Source of the DNA: Bacteroidota bacterium | GTDB taxonomy: Bacteria; Bacteroidota; Bacteroidia; 2-12-FULL-35-15 | Reading direction: 5' to 3' | DNA length: 64,000 nucleotides | NCBI GenBank assembly: GCA_025963725.1 | Contig: JAOQAE010000003.1 | Coordinates: 1 to 64,000 of the forward strand | Shown here: in pieces, positions 1 through 9,278 of the stretch | How positions within the stretch are numbered: position 1 is the first letter of the stretch | How the letters are laid out: each line of letters starts with the position of its first letter | Program-made: the position numbers and the translations under genes | The notes under the pieces: generated by a model | Told to the model about the DNA's origin: nothing | The model's input: only the letters and a program-made list of their open reading frames with translations | Database searches by the model: none

Positions 1-20
1 AGTGCTCTATCACTATAATA

Positions 21-92
21 CTCCGGAGGAGTAAATTATTAATAACAGACGATCATCCGCAAACACAGAGCTCCGGAGGAGCGAATTATTAA
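21..92. repeat. pair of short direct repeats downstream of hflX
   Basis: A unit reading CTCCGGAGGAG, two variable bases, then AATTATTAA occurs at 21-42 and again at 71-92. CTCCGGAG inside each unit is a perfect 8-bp palindrome. The pair lies beyond the hflX stop at the window edge, and no coding frame spans it. The function is unknown; it may be the edge of a larger intergenic repeat family. Confidence 0.5.
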
Positions 93-157
93 ACGCTCAC
101 ACATAACCTGTGAAATCAAACAATAAAAATCTGTGAATCTGTGGCCAACCTCAACTC

Positions 158-1366
158 CTAATACAGGAAATTATTATACGGGTACCTTTTCAGGTGAAGC
201 TCTTTGATCCTCTCATACAGCACCTTCCGGAACTCATCGAGATTCTCCCTGTTTGCAGCTGAGATAAAAATGCACTCCGAATGCAGGTTGCGCATCCAGG
301 TTTTTTTCAAGTCTTCAAGGCTCAGGTTTTCTTTGGTGAGCGGGGTAAGGTCATCATCATCCTTCTTATCGAACGTGAAGGCATCGATCTTATTGAACAC
401 CATGAGCATGGGCTTGTCGGATGCGCCGATGTCGGCAAGCGTTTGATTCACCACATTGATCTGGTCTTCAAAGCCGGGATGTGAAATATCCACCACATGC
501 ACAAGGATATCGGCCTCGCGGACCTCATCAAGCGTGGATTTAAACGACTCGATAAGGTTTGTAGGGAGCTTACGGATGAATCCAACCGTATCGGAAAGTA
601 AGAACGGGAGATTTTCGATCACCACTTTCCGCACTGTTGTATCGAGCGTTGCAAATAATTTATTCTCGGCGAACACTTCGCTTTTGCTCAGCAGGTTCAT
701 GATGGTGGATTTACCCACGTTGGTATAGCCGACAAGCGCAACACGGATCATCTCTCCCCTGCTCTTGCGCTGCGTTTCCATCTGCTTGTCGATGATCGTC
801 AGCTTTTCTTTCAGTAAGGCGATCCGGTCGCGGATGATCCGCCTGTCCGTTTCGATCTCTTTCTCACCCGCACCTTTCATACCGATCCCGCCTTTCACCC
901 TGTCGAGGTGGCTCCACATCTTTGTAAGCCTTGGCAGCATGTATTGATACTGTGCCAGCTCCACCTGCGTTTTTGCATGCGCCGTACGTGCGCGTGCCGC
1001 AAAAATATCGAGGATCAGCGTGGTGCGGTCGAGCACCTTCACTTGCTGCTTCTCATCCGTTTTCAGCCCTTTTTCAAGGTTCCGCTGCTGCGCAGGAGAA
1101 AGCTCATCGTCGAAAATAACAATGTCAACGGCGTGCTCTTTCACAAACAGCTTTATTTCATTCAGCTTGCCGGAGCCTATAAAAGTACCGGGATCGGGAT
1201 GCTCGAGGCGCTGGGTGTATCGCTTCAGGATCTTAGCACCGGCAGTCTCCGCCAGGAAATCCAGCTCATCCAGGTATTCCTTCACCTTCACTTCATCCTG
1301 GCTCCTGTTGATCATTCCGACCAGTACGGCCGTTTCCTGTTTCGTTGCGGTTTCATGCATTCCCAA
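158..1366 (-). CDS. hflX: GTPase HflX, ribosome-associated
   Basis: HflX is a translational GTPase that splits or rescues stalled ribosomes, mainly under stress. The 402-residue product has the family order: an N-terminal HflX domain (about 1-200, with the GTFIGSGKL segment near 60 and a glycine-rich linker GGIGMKGAGE near 159), then a G domain. Visible G motifs are the P-loop GYTNVGKST (213-221), DTVGF (near 260), NKID (near 328) and SAA (near 370). The length is typical. It lies one nucleotide downstream of the cytochrome c gene on the same strand, so the two are probably co-transcribed. Met3 is an alternative start. Confidence 0.96.
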   Translation of the reverse strand: MGMHETATKQETAVLVGMINRSQDEVKVKEYLDELDFLAETAGAKILKRYTQRLEHPDPGTFIGSGKLNEIKLFVKEHAVDIVIFDDELSPAQQRNLEKGLKTDEKQQVKVLDRTTLILDIFAARARTAHAKTQVELAQYQYMLPRLTKMWSHLDRVKGGIGMKGAGEKEIETDRRIIRDRIALLKEKLTIIDKQMETQRKSRGEMIRVALVGYTNVGKSTIMNLLSKSEVFAENKLFATLDTTVRKVVIENLPFLLSDTVGFIRKLPTNLIESFKSTLDEVREADILVHVVDISHPGFEDQINVVNQTLADIGASDKPMLMVFNKIDAFTFDKKDDDDLTPLTKENLSLEDLKKTWMRNLHSECIFISAANRENLDEFRKVLYERIKELHLKRYPYNNFLY

Positions 1367-1367
1367 T

Positions 1368-1994
1368 CTATTTTTTTAATGTAGCTGTATATTCGGCAAC
1401 TGCTTTAATCTGCTCTTCGGTAAGCACACCGGCATAGCCTGCCATTGGTGCTTTCCCGTTCCTGATGATCTCGATCTTCGAATCCAGGTCGAGCGTTGAG
1501 GCCGTAAGGTCCTTCGCGCCGCTCAAGCCTAATTTTCCATCGTCGCCATGGCAGGATGTACATCTGTCCATAAAAATATCATGCCCGCTAACCGCTGCTC
1601 CTTCAGGTGCATCTACCGATGTTACCGATGTTCCCTGAAGGCTGCGCTTCTTATTTACTTCGGCAAGCCCGTAAGCCGCAACGATCATGAGGAGCGACAG
1701 CACGGCCAGCGCCTTGTTCTTCTTTTTAAATCCAACCACCGCAACCGGGATCGAAGCAAATACAATAATGATCTTGATGATCTGCAGCGTTGTTGCGCCC
1801 GGACCATTTATAAGCATATAGATCCCGGTTACCAGGAAAAGCGTGCTTACGATCATTTCCGGCACCTTCACGCCTTTTGTAAATTTTGAAAGCGAAGCCT
1901 CCTTGTTGCTGAGCAGAAGAATTGTTTTCACAAGATAGATCAGCAGGAATGCCGTTACCGAAATAAGGTGCGTATAGTATATTGCCTGGTTCAT
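1368..1994 (-). CDS. membrane-anchored cytochrome c domain protein
   Basis: The product is 208 residues from the ATG at 1994. Four predicted membrane segments (about 8-28, 46-63, 70-88 and 95-112) precede a C-terminal periplasmic monohaem cytochrome c domain with C145-T-S-C-H149 and a likely Met ligand in APMAGY near 181. It is probably an electron-transfer component; the partner cannot be told from the neighbours. The frame stays open back to a TTG at 2018, but that codon overlaps a perfect TAnnTTTG promoter element, so the ATG at 1994 is preferred. hflX follows after one nucleotide. Confidence 0.85.
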   Translation of the reverse strand: MNQAIYYTHLISVTAFLLIYLVKTILLLSNKEASLSKFTKGVKVPEMIVSTLFLVTGIYMLINGPGATTLQIIKIIIVFASIPVAVVGFKKKNKALAVLSLLMIVAAYGLAEVNKKRSLQGTSVTSVDAPEGAAVSGHDIFMDRCTSCHGDDGKLGLSGAKDLTASTLDLDSKIEIIRNGKAPMAGYAGVLTEEQIKAVAEYTATLKK

Positions 1995-2015
1995 GGGATA
2001 TGGTTTTAGTCCGCG

Positions 2016-2023
2016 CAAAAGTA
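2016..2023 (-). promoter_or_regulatory. -7 element for the cytochrome c/hflX transcript
   Basis: On the minus strand this reads TACTTTTG, a perfect match to the Bacteroidota TAnnTTTG element, about 20 nt upstream of the ATG at 1994. No clear TTTG -33 box is visible. Confidence 0.55.
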
Positions 2024-2083
2024 GTAAAAATCCGGCGATAAAGCCGCTCGTCCTTTTGTAAGGGCAAAATCCGTTTTAAATGT

Positions 2084-2091
2084 TATTTTTG
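2084..2091 (+). promoter_or_regulatory. -7 element for the large amidohydrolase gene
   Basis: TATTTTTG matches TAnnTTTG and would start transcription about 60 nt before the ATG at 2158. A TTTG at 2055-2058 is 25 nt upstream, longer than the usual spacing, so only the -7 box is well supported. With the element at 2016-2023 it makes this a divergent promoter region. Confidence 0.45.
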
Positions 2092-2157
2092 TTAACATGA
2101 TACACAATCACGCGGGATGCCTGTTACAAAAGGCGCTGCGGACGAACATTCTTTAAG

Positions 2158-5100
2158 ATGAAAAAACTACTTGCTTTATCCCTCGGCATTGCGCTGGCAT
2201 TTGCAGCAGCAGCCCAGGAAACATTCCCCGTTAACGGCACTTCCAATAAAAACCACACCACCTACGCTTTCGCGAATGTGAAAATTGTGGTGGATCCTGA
2301 AACTACCATCGAGAACGGTACCATGATCGTAAAGGACGGGATGATCATAGCGGTGGGCGCAAAGATCATGATCCCGAAAGGAGCTGTGATCTACGACCTG
2401 AAAGGGAAGACCATTTACCCCGGGCTGATCGATGCATACACCACTTACGGAATGCCGGAAGTAAAAAAGGTACCTGCATGGGGCCCGCAGATGGAAAGCA
2501 ACATCAAGGGCGCTTACGGATGGAATGCGGCTGTGAAGGCGGAAACGGAGGCTAATAAGATCTTCACCGACGATTCAAAAACAGCGGATGAGATGCGCAG
2601 GCTGGGATTCGGCGCGGTGCTTACCTTTCAGAAGGATGGCATTGTGCGTGGAACGGGAGCGGTTGTATCGCTGGGCGACGGAAGGGAAAATGAACTGGTC
2701 ATAAAAGACAAAGCCTCGGCCATGTATTCCTTCGATAAAGGCTCGTCATCGCAGGATTATCCTTCCTCGCTTATGGGGGCGATCGCATTGCTGCGCCAGA
2801 CCTATCTCGATGCCGACTGGTATAAAAAAGACAAGAGCAAAAAGGAATACAACATTTCGCTGGAATCGTTCATTAACCTTCAGGGGCTTCCGCAGATCTT
2901 CGAAACAACAGACAAGCTGAATGTAATGCGCGCCGATAAGATCGGCGATGAGTTCAAGGTGAGCTATATCATCAAAGGCTCCGGCAATGAATACCAGCGC
3001 CTCGATGATGTGAAGGCAACCAGCTGTAAGCTGATCATCCCGCTGAACTTTCCTATTCCTTATGATGTGGAAGATGCCTACGAAGCGAACAACGTTTCAC
3101 TTGCGGAATTGAAGCACTGGGAAATGGCGCCTGCAAACCCGCTGGCGCTGGAGAAGAATTTTATCCCTTTCGCGATCACCACCGCCGACCTCAAAGATAA
3201 AAAAGACTTCTGGAAGAACCTGCGCAAAGCCATCAGCTACGGCCTTTCAGAAAAGCAGGCGCTGCGCTCGCTCACCATCACTCCGGCCGAATTGCTGAAC
3301 CTTTCCGACAAGCTTGGAAAATTACAGAACGGCATGATCGCGAATTTTATCATCACTTCCGGCAACCTGTTCGATGAGAAAACAGTGATCTATGAAAACT
3401 GGATCCAGGGAAACCCTTACCGCATCAGCGATTACAATGCAGTGGATGTGCGCGGCAACTACGACCTTTCATACGGCCCCAACCGTAACACCTACCAGCT
3501 GAAAATTGAAGGCGAGCCGGAGAAGCTGAAAGCAACCATTATTGCCGACACCGCCAAAGCACCCGCAACTGTTGCTGTAAGCGGCAACTCCATTTCCATC
3601 ACCTTCAACTCAAAAGAGCTTGCCGGAATTGTTCGGCTGAGCGGGAACCTGAACAAGGATCCATTGTTTATGAATGGCAAAGGCCAGCTGCCCGACGGCT
3701 CCTGGATCACATGGAGCGCCACATACACTTCCGCGCTGAATGCAGATGTGAAAAAGGATACGGCAAAAAAACAACCTCCAACGTACGGACAGGTGATCTA
3801 TCCCTTTTGCGCATACGGACAAAAAGCGGATGACCGCGATGGCTTCGACAAAGTGGTGAATGATTTCAAGAACCGATACGACGCCATCCTTATCAAGCAT
3901 GTAACCGTTTGGACCAACGAGGCGGAAGGCATCCTGAAGAACCAGGATGTGTATATTTCGGAAGGTCACATCGTACGCATCGCCGACGACATCAACGCAA
4001 GCACGCTCGCCTTTGCAAAGGTGATCGACGGCACAGGAAAGCATCTAACACCGGGCATCATTGATGAGCATTCGCATATCGCGCTCATCAGCGTGAACGA
4101 AGGCACACAGGCATCGAGCGCGGAAGTGCGCATGGGCGATGTGATCAACTCGGAAGACATCAGCATTTACCGCCAGCTTGCAGGCGGCGTAACCTGCGCA
4201 CAATTGCTGCATGGCTCCGCGAACCCTATCGGCGGACAATCAGCCATCATTAAATTACGCTGGGGCAGATCGCCGGAGCAGCTTAAATTTGCAGGCGCTG
4301 ACGGCTTCATCAAATTTGCCCTCGGGGAAAATGTAAAGCAAAGCAACTGGGGCGATGCGAACGTGATCCGCTTTCCGCAATCGCGCATGGGCGTGGAGCA
4401 GGTGTATTACGACTACTTCACCCGCGCAAAGGAATACGATGCAAAGCAAAAGCTCTCCGCACTTTCCAAAACAGGAGCCGCTTTCCGCCGCGACCTCGAG
4501 CTGGAAGCCATCGCGGAGATCATGAACAAGAAGCGCTTCATCACCTGCCACTCCTACGTACAATCGGAAGTGAACATGCTGATGCATGTGGGCGATTCGA
4601 TGGGCTTCCAGGTAAATACGTTCACACACATCCTTGAAGGCTATAAAGTAGCCGACAAGATGAAAGCCCGCGGGATCGGGGCTTCCACCTTCAGCGACTG
4701 GTGGGCTTATAAAATGGAAGTGAAGGATGCGATCCCGTACAATGCAGCGCTCATGGCCAGCATGGGGATCATCACTGCGATCAACTCGGACGATGCCGAA
4801 ATGGGAAGACGGCTGAACCAGGAAGCAGCGAAAACAATAAAATACGGCGGACTGTCGGAAGAAGAAGCATTAAAAACAGTAACCCTCAATCCTGCAAAGC
4901 TATTGCACATCGATAACAAAGTGGGCAGCATCAAGGTTGGAAAAGATGCGGATGTGGTGCTGTGGTCCGACAATCCCCTTTCCATTTATGCACGGGTGGA
5001 GAAAACGATCATCGATGGCCAGATCTATTACGACAACGAGCAGGACCTGAAATTACGCGAAGAGATGCAGAAAGAACGGGCACGCATCATCCAGAAAATG

Positions 5101-5205
5101 ATCGAGGAGAAAAAGAATGGCGGGGCTACGCAAAAGCCGGTGGTACGGAAGCAGAAGCTGTTTGGATGTGATAGTATGCAGGAGGATTATTTGGAAACGC
5201 AATAA
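2158..5205 (+). CDS. secreted tandem amidohydrolase-domain protein (one domain degenerate)
   Basis: This 1,015-residue exported protein has a signal peptide (about 1-19, ending AAAAQE) and two amidohydrolase-superfamily modules. The C-terminal module looks catalytic: H638-S-H640 after the first strand, later His residues in TCHSY and FTHILEGY, and an Asp in the AINSDDAEMG segment, resembling imidazolonepropionase/prolidase-type metal sites. The N-terminal module (about 30-430) keeps the flanking beta-sandwich strands and the NxAxLL-type C-terminal helix, but has A93-Y-T95 where HxH should be, so it probably does not bind metal. Substrate unknown. A single-module relative follows at 5317, and the two are likely partners. 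Confidence 0.85.
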   Translation: MKKLLALSLGIALAFAAAAQETFPVNGTSNKNHTTYAFANVKIVVDPETTIENGTMIVKDGMIIAVGAKIMIPKGAVIYDLKGKTIYPGLIDAYTTYGMPEVKKVPAWGPQMESNIKGAYGWNAAVKAETEANKIFTDDSKTADEMRRLGFGAVLTFQKDGIVRGTGAVVSLGDGRENELVIKDKASAMYSFDKGSSSQDYPSSLMGAIALLRQTYLDADWYKKDKSKKEYNISLESFINLQGLPQIFETTDKLNVMRADKIGDEFKVSYIIKGSGNEYQRLDDVKATSCKLIIPLNFPIPYDVEDAYEANNVSLAELKHWEMAPANPLALEKNFIPFAITTADLKDKKDFWKNLRKAISYGLSEKQALRSLTITPAELLNLSDKLGKLQNGMIANFIITSGNLFDEKTVIYENWIQGNPYRISDYNAVDVRGNYDLSYGPNRNTYQLKIEGEPEKLKATIIADTAKAPATVAVSGNSISITFNSKELAGIVRLSGNLNKDPLFMNGKGQLPDGSWITWSATYTSALNADVKKDTAKKQPPTYGQVIYPFCAYGQKADDRDGFDKVVNDFKNRYDAILIKHVTVWTNEAEGILKNQDVYISEGHIVRIADDINASTLAFAKVIDGTGKHLTPGIIDEHSHIALISVNEGTQASSAEVRMGDVINSEDISIYRQLAGGVTCAQLLHGSANPIGGQSAIIKLRWGRSPEQLKFAGADGFIKFALGENVKQSNWGDANVIRFPQSRMGVEQVYYDYFTRAKEYDAKQKLSALSKTGAAFRRDLELEAIAEIMNKKRFITCHSYVQSEVNMLMHVGDSMGFQVNTFTHILEGYKVADKMKARGIGASTFSDWWAYKMEVKDAIPYNAALMASMGIITAINSDDAEMGRRLNQEAAKTIKYGGLSEEEALKTVTLNPAKLLHIDNKVGSIKVGKDADVVLWSDNPLSIYARVEKTIIDGQIYYDNEQDLKLREEMQKERARIIQKMIEEKKNGGATQKPVVRKQKLFGCDSMQEDYLETQ

Positions 5206-5266
5206 AGCGTGAGATAGGAACGCGGATTTATTAAGATGGTTATGATTTATTAGTTTATCGATTATA

Positions 5267-5299
5267 ACCCCTGTCAGGGTTTCGAACCCTGACAGGGGT
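5267..5299. repeat. perfect intergenic hairpin between the amidohydrolase genes
   Basis: A 15-bp perfect inverted repeat (ACCCCTGTCAGGGTT and its complement) surrounds a 3-nt TCG loop. No T-run follows on either strand, so it is less likely a classical terminator than a mobile palindromic repeat or an mRNA-processing or stabilising hairpin between two co-oriented genes. Confidence 0.7.
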
Positions 5300-5316
5300 A
5301 AAACAAAAACAACACA

Positions 5317-6609
5317 ATGAAAAAATTACTCTTCATCATCACCCTTTTCATCGCAACCATCTCGGAAGCGCAAACAAAAAGCATCCTCATCATGAATGCC
5401 ACAGCCCATCTCGGCAACGGCACTGTCATACAAAATTCCCTCATCGGGATAAAGGACGGGAAGATCAGCCTGGTGGCCGATGCTACTACAGCAAAGATCG
5501 ACAAGGCGGCATACGATGAAGTGATCGATGCAACAGGCAAGCATGTGTATCCCGGCATGATCGCGCCCAACTCAACGCTCGGGTTAACGGAGATAGATGC
5601 GGTGCGCGCCACAAATGATTTTCGTGAAGTAGGCAGCAGCCTGCCGAATGTGCGCTCGCTGATCGCGTATAATACCGATTCGAAGATCATCCCTACCGTT
5701 CGTTCCAACGGCGTTTTGATGGCGCAGATCACGCCGCGCGGCGGAATTGTTTCCGGCACATCCAGCATTGTAATGCTCGACGGATGGAACTGGGAAGATG
5801 CCGCTTATAAAATTGATGACGGCATTCATGTGAACTGGCCGCGCATCCAGAGCCGGAAATACCTCGATGAAGACAACATTTACCCGGGCCCTTATGAAAA
5901 GAACAAGGAATACAGCCGCCAGGTGAACGAGCTGAAAAAGCTGATCGGCGATGCAAAGGCATACAATGAAACGGAAACAAAAGAGGAGAAGAACCTGCGC
6001 TTCGAAGCGATGAAAGGCATTTTCACAGGCGCGCAAACATTATTCATTCACGTGAACAATGTAAAGGAGATCATTGAAGCGGTAAGCTTTGTAAAATCAA
6101 ATTCGATCCCGAAAGTATCGCTGGTTGGAGGACGGGAAAGCTGGATGGTGGCGGAGCTTTTAAAGGAAAATAATATTTCGGTGGTGGTTGCACGTGTGCA
6201 CGACCTTCCCGATCGCCCCGAAGATGATGTGGACCAGCCTTATAAATTGCCCGCCCTGCTTCAAAAAGCCGGCGTATTGTTCTGCCTCAACAATGAGCAG
6301 GGTGAAATGGAAGCGGCAAATACCCGCAACCTGCCCTTTATGGCCGGCACGGCTGCTGCATACGGGCTTACAAAAGAAGAGGCGCTGATGGCTGTAACGC
6401 TGAATACGGCGAAGATCCTCGGCATCGACAAAACGGTGGGCAGCATCGAGGTTGGGAAAGATGCTACGATCTTTATCTCCAGCGGCGATGCCCTCGACAT
6501 GAAAAGCAACAATGTGGAGCAAGCTTTCGTAAAAGGGATCAGCATCGACCTGAACAACGACCAGAAGGCGCTGTATGAAAAGTATAAGAAGAAGTACGGA
6601 TTGAAATAA
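5317..6609 (+). CDS. secreted amidohydrolase-like protein lacking the HxH metal site
   Basis: The product is 430 residues with a signal peptide (about 1-18, ending SEAQ) and one amidohydrolase-like fold. The C-terminal signature is typical of the superfamily (GLTKEEALMAVTLN, then VGSIEVGKDATIFI). Where family members carry HxH it has N85-S-T87, and the usual catalytic Asp region reads LNNEQGEMEAA. It therefore looks like a pseudoenzyme or non-catalytic partner, resembling the N-terminal half of the preceding 1,015-residue protein. It lies 111 bp after that gene on the same strand, with a perfect hairpin between them. Function unknown. Confidence 0.82.
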   Translation: MKKLLFIITLFIATISEAQTKSILIMNATAHLGNGTVIQNSLIGIKDGKISLVADATTAKIDKAAYDEVIDATGKHVYPGMIAPNSTLGLTEIDAVRATNDFREVGSSLPNVRSLIAYNTDSKIIPTVRSNGVLMAQITPRGGIVSGTSSIVMLDGWNWEDAAYKIDDGIHVNWPRIQSRKYLDEDNIYPGPYEKNKEYSRQVNELKKLIGDAKAYNETETKEEKNLRFEAMKGIFTGAQTLFIHVNNVKEIIEAVSFVKSNSIPKVSLVGGRESWMVAELLKENNISVVVARVHDLPDRPEDDVDQPYKLPALLQKAGVLFCLNNEQGEMEAANTRNLPFMAGTAAAYGLTKEEALMAVTLNTAKILGIDKTVGSIEVGKDATIFISSGDALDMKSNNVEQAFVKGISIDLNNDQKALYEKYKKKYGLK

Positions 6610-6619
6610 TACATTCAAC

Positions 6620-6976
6620 ATGAAACCTCTCATTTACCTCCTCTGCTTCTCTCTCATTTTCTCTGCCTGCAAAAAAGAAGAGAAGAAGCACAAGGTGATC
6701 TACAAAGTGGAAGTGACCGGCGGGCACCCGAGCTATTCGCTGAGCTATTCTTCTTTGAATAATTCCACGCAGACCGTTGGGCCGGTCAGCGATGCGAAAT
6801 GGCTGTCCCCCACCGTGAACGACCGTTTAACAGGAAGCTCCGTATTCCTCACGCTGCAGGGCGGGAACGGAGGATCGTACAAAATGTATATTTACGTGGA
6901 TGGCTTCCTGGAACAGGAAGGCCGCATGGATGATCCATACGGCCCGAAAACGATCAGCGTTGAGCTTAGCGATTAA
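6620..6976 (+). CDS. small lipoprotein, function unknown
   Basis: The 118-residue product has a lipoprotein signal peptide with lipobox FSAC (Cys17), followed by a Lys/Glu-rich tether and a beta-rich domain containing two GG turns. I recognise no family. It starts 10 nt after the amidohydrolase-like gene and probably shares its transcript. Its stop codon overlaps the stop of the convergent trpS gene by 2 nt. Confidence 0.72.
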   Translation: MKPLIYLLCFSLIFSACKKEEKKHKVIYKVEVTGGHPSYSLSYSSLNNSTQTVGPVSDAKWLSPTVNDRLTGSSVFLTLQGGNGGSYKMYIYVDGFLEQEGRMDDPYGPKTISVELSD

Positions 6977-7947
6977 ATTTTAAAACCCAGCTTTCCCCTT
7001 ACTCTTTTCAGGGTTGCCCTTGCGATCACGCGCGCTTTTTCCGCGCCGATCATTAATTTGGCATCCAGCTCTGCGCGGTTATTCATATAATACGCATACG
7101 TTTCACGCTGTGTTTTGAATGTGTCCAGCAGCAGCTCGTACAAAGCCGTTTTGGCATGTCCGTAGCCGTATCCGCCCTTTGCATAATTGGCGCGCATCTC
7201 TTCTATTTGTTCCTTTGAAGCGATGAGCTTATACAGCGCGAACACATTGCAGGTATCAGGGTCCTTAGGATCTTCCAGCGGCGTGGCATCGGTAAGAATG
7301 CTCATGATCACTTTCTTCAGTTCCTTTTCAGGAAGAAAAATATTAATGAAATTATTCCGTGATTTGCTCATCTTCTCTCCGTCGATCCCCGGGACAAGCT
7401 TTGTATCCTCATTTACCTTTACATCCGGGATCACAAACACATCGCCATGCATCGCATTGAACTTGGAAGCAATGTCACGTGTCATCTCAAGGTGCTGCAT
7501 CTGGTCTTTTCCTACGGGCACATAATTCACATCATACAAAATAATATCAGCGGCCATCAGCACGGGATAGGTAAACAATCCCGCATTCACATCCGCAAGG
7601 CGCTCTGCTTTGTCCTTGAAGGAATGCGCATTGGCAAGCATCGGGAATGGCGTAAAGCAGTTGAGGTACCAGGTAAGCTCGCACACTTCGGTGACATCGC
7701 TCTGGCGGTAAAAAATATTCTTATCGGTATCGAATCCGAATGCCAGCCATGTGGCGGCAACGGCATCGGTGCTGTCCTTTATGAATTGAGCATCCTTAAT
7801 GGAGGTAAGGGAATGCAGGTTGGCAATAAAAAAAAGAGAATCGTTGCCCGGCTGCCGGGAAAGCTCGATGGCAGGCATAATGGCGCCAAGGATGTTCCCA
7901 AGGTGAGGAATGTTTGTGCTTTGTATTCCTGTAAGAATTCGTGACAT
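6973..7947 (-). CDS. trpS: tryptophan-tRNA ligase
   Basis: TrpRS charges tRNA-Trp in the cytoplasm. The 324-residue product shows the class I signatures: a HIGH-type PHLGN at 14-18 and KMSKS near 195. The GKDQMQHLEMTRDIA segment is characteristic of bacterial TrpRS, as is the length. It converges on the small lipoprotein gene; the two stop codons overlap. No strong promoter element was found upstream. Confidence 0.97.
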   Translation of the reverse strand: MSRILTGIQSTNIPHLGNILGAIMPAIELSRQPGNDSLFFIANLHSLTSIKDAQFIKDSTDAVAATWLAFGFDTDKNIFYRQSDVTEVCELTWYLNCFTPFPMLANAHSFKDKAERLADVNAGLFTYPVLMAADIILYDVNYVPVGKDQMQHLEMTRDIASKFNAMHGDVFVIPDVKVNEDTKLVPGIDGEKMSKSRNNFINIFLPEKELKKVIMSILTDATPLEDPKDPDTCNVFALYKLIASKEQIEEMRANYAKGGYGYGHAKTALYELLLDTFKTQRETYAYYMNNRAELDAKLMIGAEKARVIARATLKRVRGKLGFKI

Positions 7948-8023
7948 TACAAAAAAGTTTAGGGTTTAAAGTTAAAGGTTTCCGCTTAAATAAAGTTAAA
8001 CACAACCTGCAAACATTGAAAAG

Positions 8024-8045
8024 ATCCCGTGTCGGGGCACGGGAT
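8024..8045 (-). terminator. hairpin downstream of the SDR gene
   Basis: ATCCCGTG pairs with CACGGGAT around a 6-nt loop. On the minus strand a short CTTTTC follows. It lies about 50 nt past the SDR stop and before trpS, so it may end the SMR/SDR transcript. The T-run is weak. Confidence 0.4.
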
Positions 8046-8093
8046 GACGATACTGAACGAACTGCAAACTCAAAATATAAAACAGAGAACTGC

Positions 8094-9266
8094 TTAGGGC
8101 TCCAGCGCGGCTTCAAAAATATCGATGTTCTCCAGGAGATGGATCGAGTTTTTAATGTACTCATGCGCAGGCGGGGATTGCTGGATCCCGAAGTCTTCGC
8201 TCAGCATTCTCGTGTTATCAAACACCTGTCCGAGCTCCATGAACTCGATGTATGGATCGAGTCCGCCCATGAGCACGCGCAGCTCGCCTGTGTCTTCCAT
8301 AATGCCTTTCCAGTAATCGAGGTATTCGGGATGCTTGTGCAGCGGGCTGTCTTCATTCAGGCGCTTGCGTGCCCACATTTTTACATCGCGCACCATCTCA
8401 CGCCCTACGAAATTGAACTTCGGCGAATCGGGAAATGCCGCCTCTATTGTTATTGCAAGCTGTGCAGGTGTTGTAGAGCCATTTTCACCGGCCGATACAT
8501 GATACACATTGTGCTTTCTTTTTGAGAACATGATCTTCATGATCGCGCCCGAAACATAATCCACCGGCACCATATCGAGCAGCGTATTGGCATTTGCGGG
8601 GATTAGGCGGAGGAAGTTCATGCAGGCAAGCGTCCACATGATCACGTAGGAGCGCGGCGTCCATGGCCTGCTGTCGCCGAGGATGATCGAAGGGCGAACA
8701 ATGAGGATCTTATCTTCCGGCAAATATTTTTTCAGCTGCACTTCGCCCTGCATCTTTGTATAGGTATATTTTACAAGGTGTTCAGCATTGAGGTTCGGCG
8801 ATTCGGTTTCCAGCACGGTGCGGTTCTTCAGCTGCTTTCCGCAGATGGTTGCAGTGCCCACGTATACAAACGTTTCAAGGCTTTTGAGCGACTGGCTCCA
8901 TTTCAGGATCTTCTCAAGTCCGTGAATGTTGATGTCCTCCACCATTTTATCATAGATGGGGGAAAAGGAAGTGTTGGCGGCTGAATGAACGATGTAATGC
9001 ACATCTTCCAGCAATTTATTTTCAGCAAGGGAAGCGGTAAGATTATCCTGGGCAAGGTCGCCCTGCACGGGGATGATGCGGGAAGGGTCGAAATGATCGT
9101 TGTGAAAATCGAAGACCTTTTTGAGGCGTTGTATTGCCTTTTCCCGGGAACCGGCACGTACAAGGCAATAGATCTTACCTACCTCCGGCCTTTTTGAAAG
9201 ATCGATCAATAGCTCTCCGCCAAGGAATCCGGTTGCGCCGGTAATAAAAACGTTCTTCATCATCAC
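8094..9266 (-). CDS. SDR oxidoreductase, acyl/thioester-reductase-like
   Basis: This 390-residue extended short-chain dehydrogenase has the N-terminal Rossmann motif GATGFLGG (10-17), SAANT (near 96), and a YTYTKMQGE segment with the catalytic Tyr-x-x-x-Lys. It most resembles the NAD_binding_4 group (fatty-acyl-CoA or carrier-protein thioester reductases). There is no fused adenylation or carrier domain, so the substrate is open; a free acyl thioester or a lipid-like substrate is plausible. It starts 12 nt after the SMR transporter stop and is probably co-transcribed with it. Any of three consecutive ATG codons could be the start. Confidence 0.8.
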   Translation of the reverse strand: MMMKNVFITGATGFLGGELLIDLSKRPEVGKIYCLVRAGSREKAIQRLKKVFDFHNDHFDPSRIIPVQGDLAQDNLTASLAENKLLEDVHYIVHSAANTSFSPIYDKMVEDINIHGLEKILKWSQSLKSLETFVYVGTATICGKQLKNRTVLETESPNLNAEHLVKYTYTKMQGEVQLKKYLPEDKILIVRPSIILGDSRPWTPRSYVIMWTLACMNFLRLIPANANTLLDMVPVDYVSGAIMKIMFSKRKHNVYHVSAGENGSTTPAQLAITIEAAFPDSPKFNFVGREMVRDVKMWARKRLNEDSPLHKHPEYLDYWKGIMEDTGELRVLMGGLDPYIEFMELGQVFDNTRMLSEDFGIQQSPPAHEYIKNSIHLLENIDIFEAALEP

Positions 9267-9278
9267 AAAAATAAATTA

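Noticed and set aside
5267-5299. Rho-independent terminator between the amidohydrolase genes
   Set aside because: The stem is perfect, but no T-run follows on either strand, so it is recorded as a repeat hairpin.
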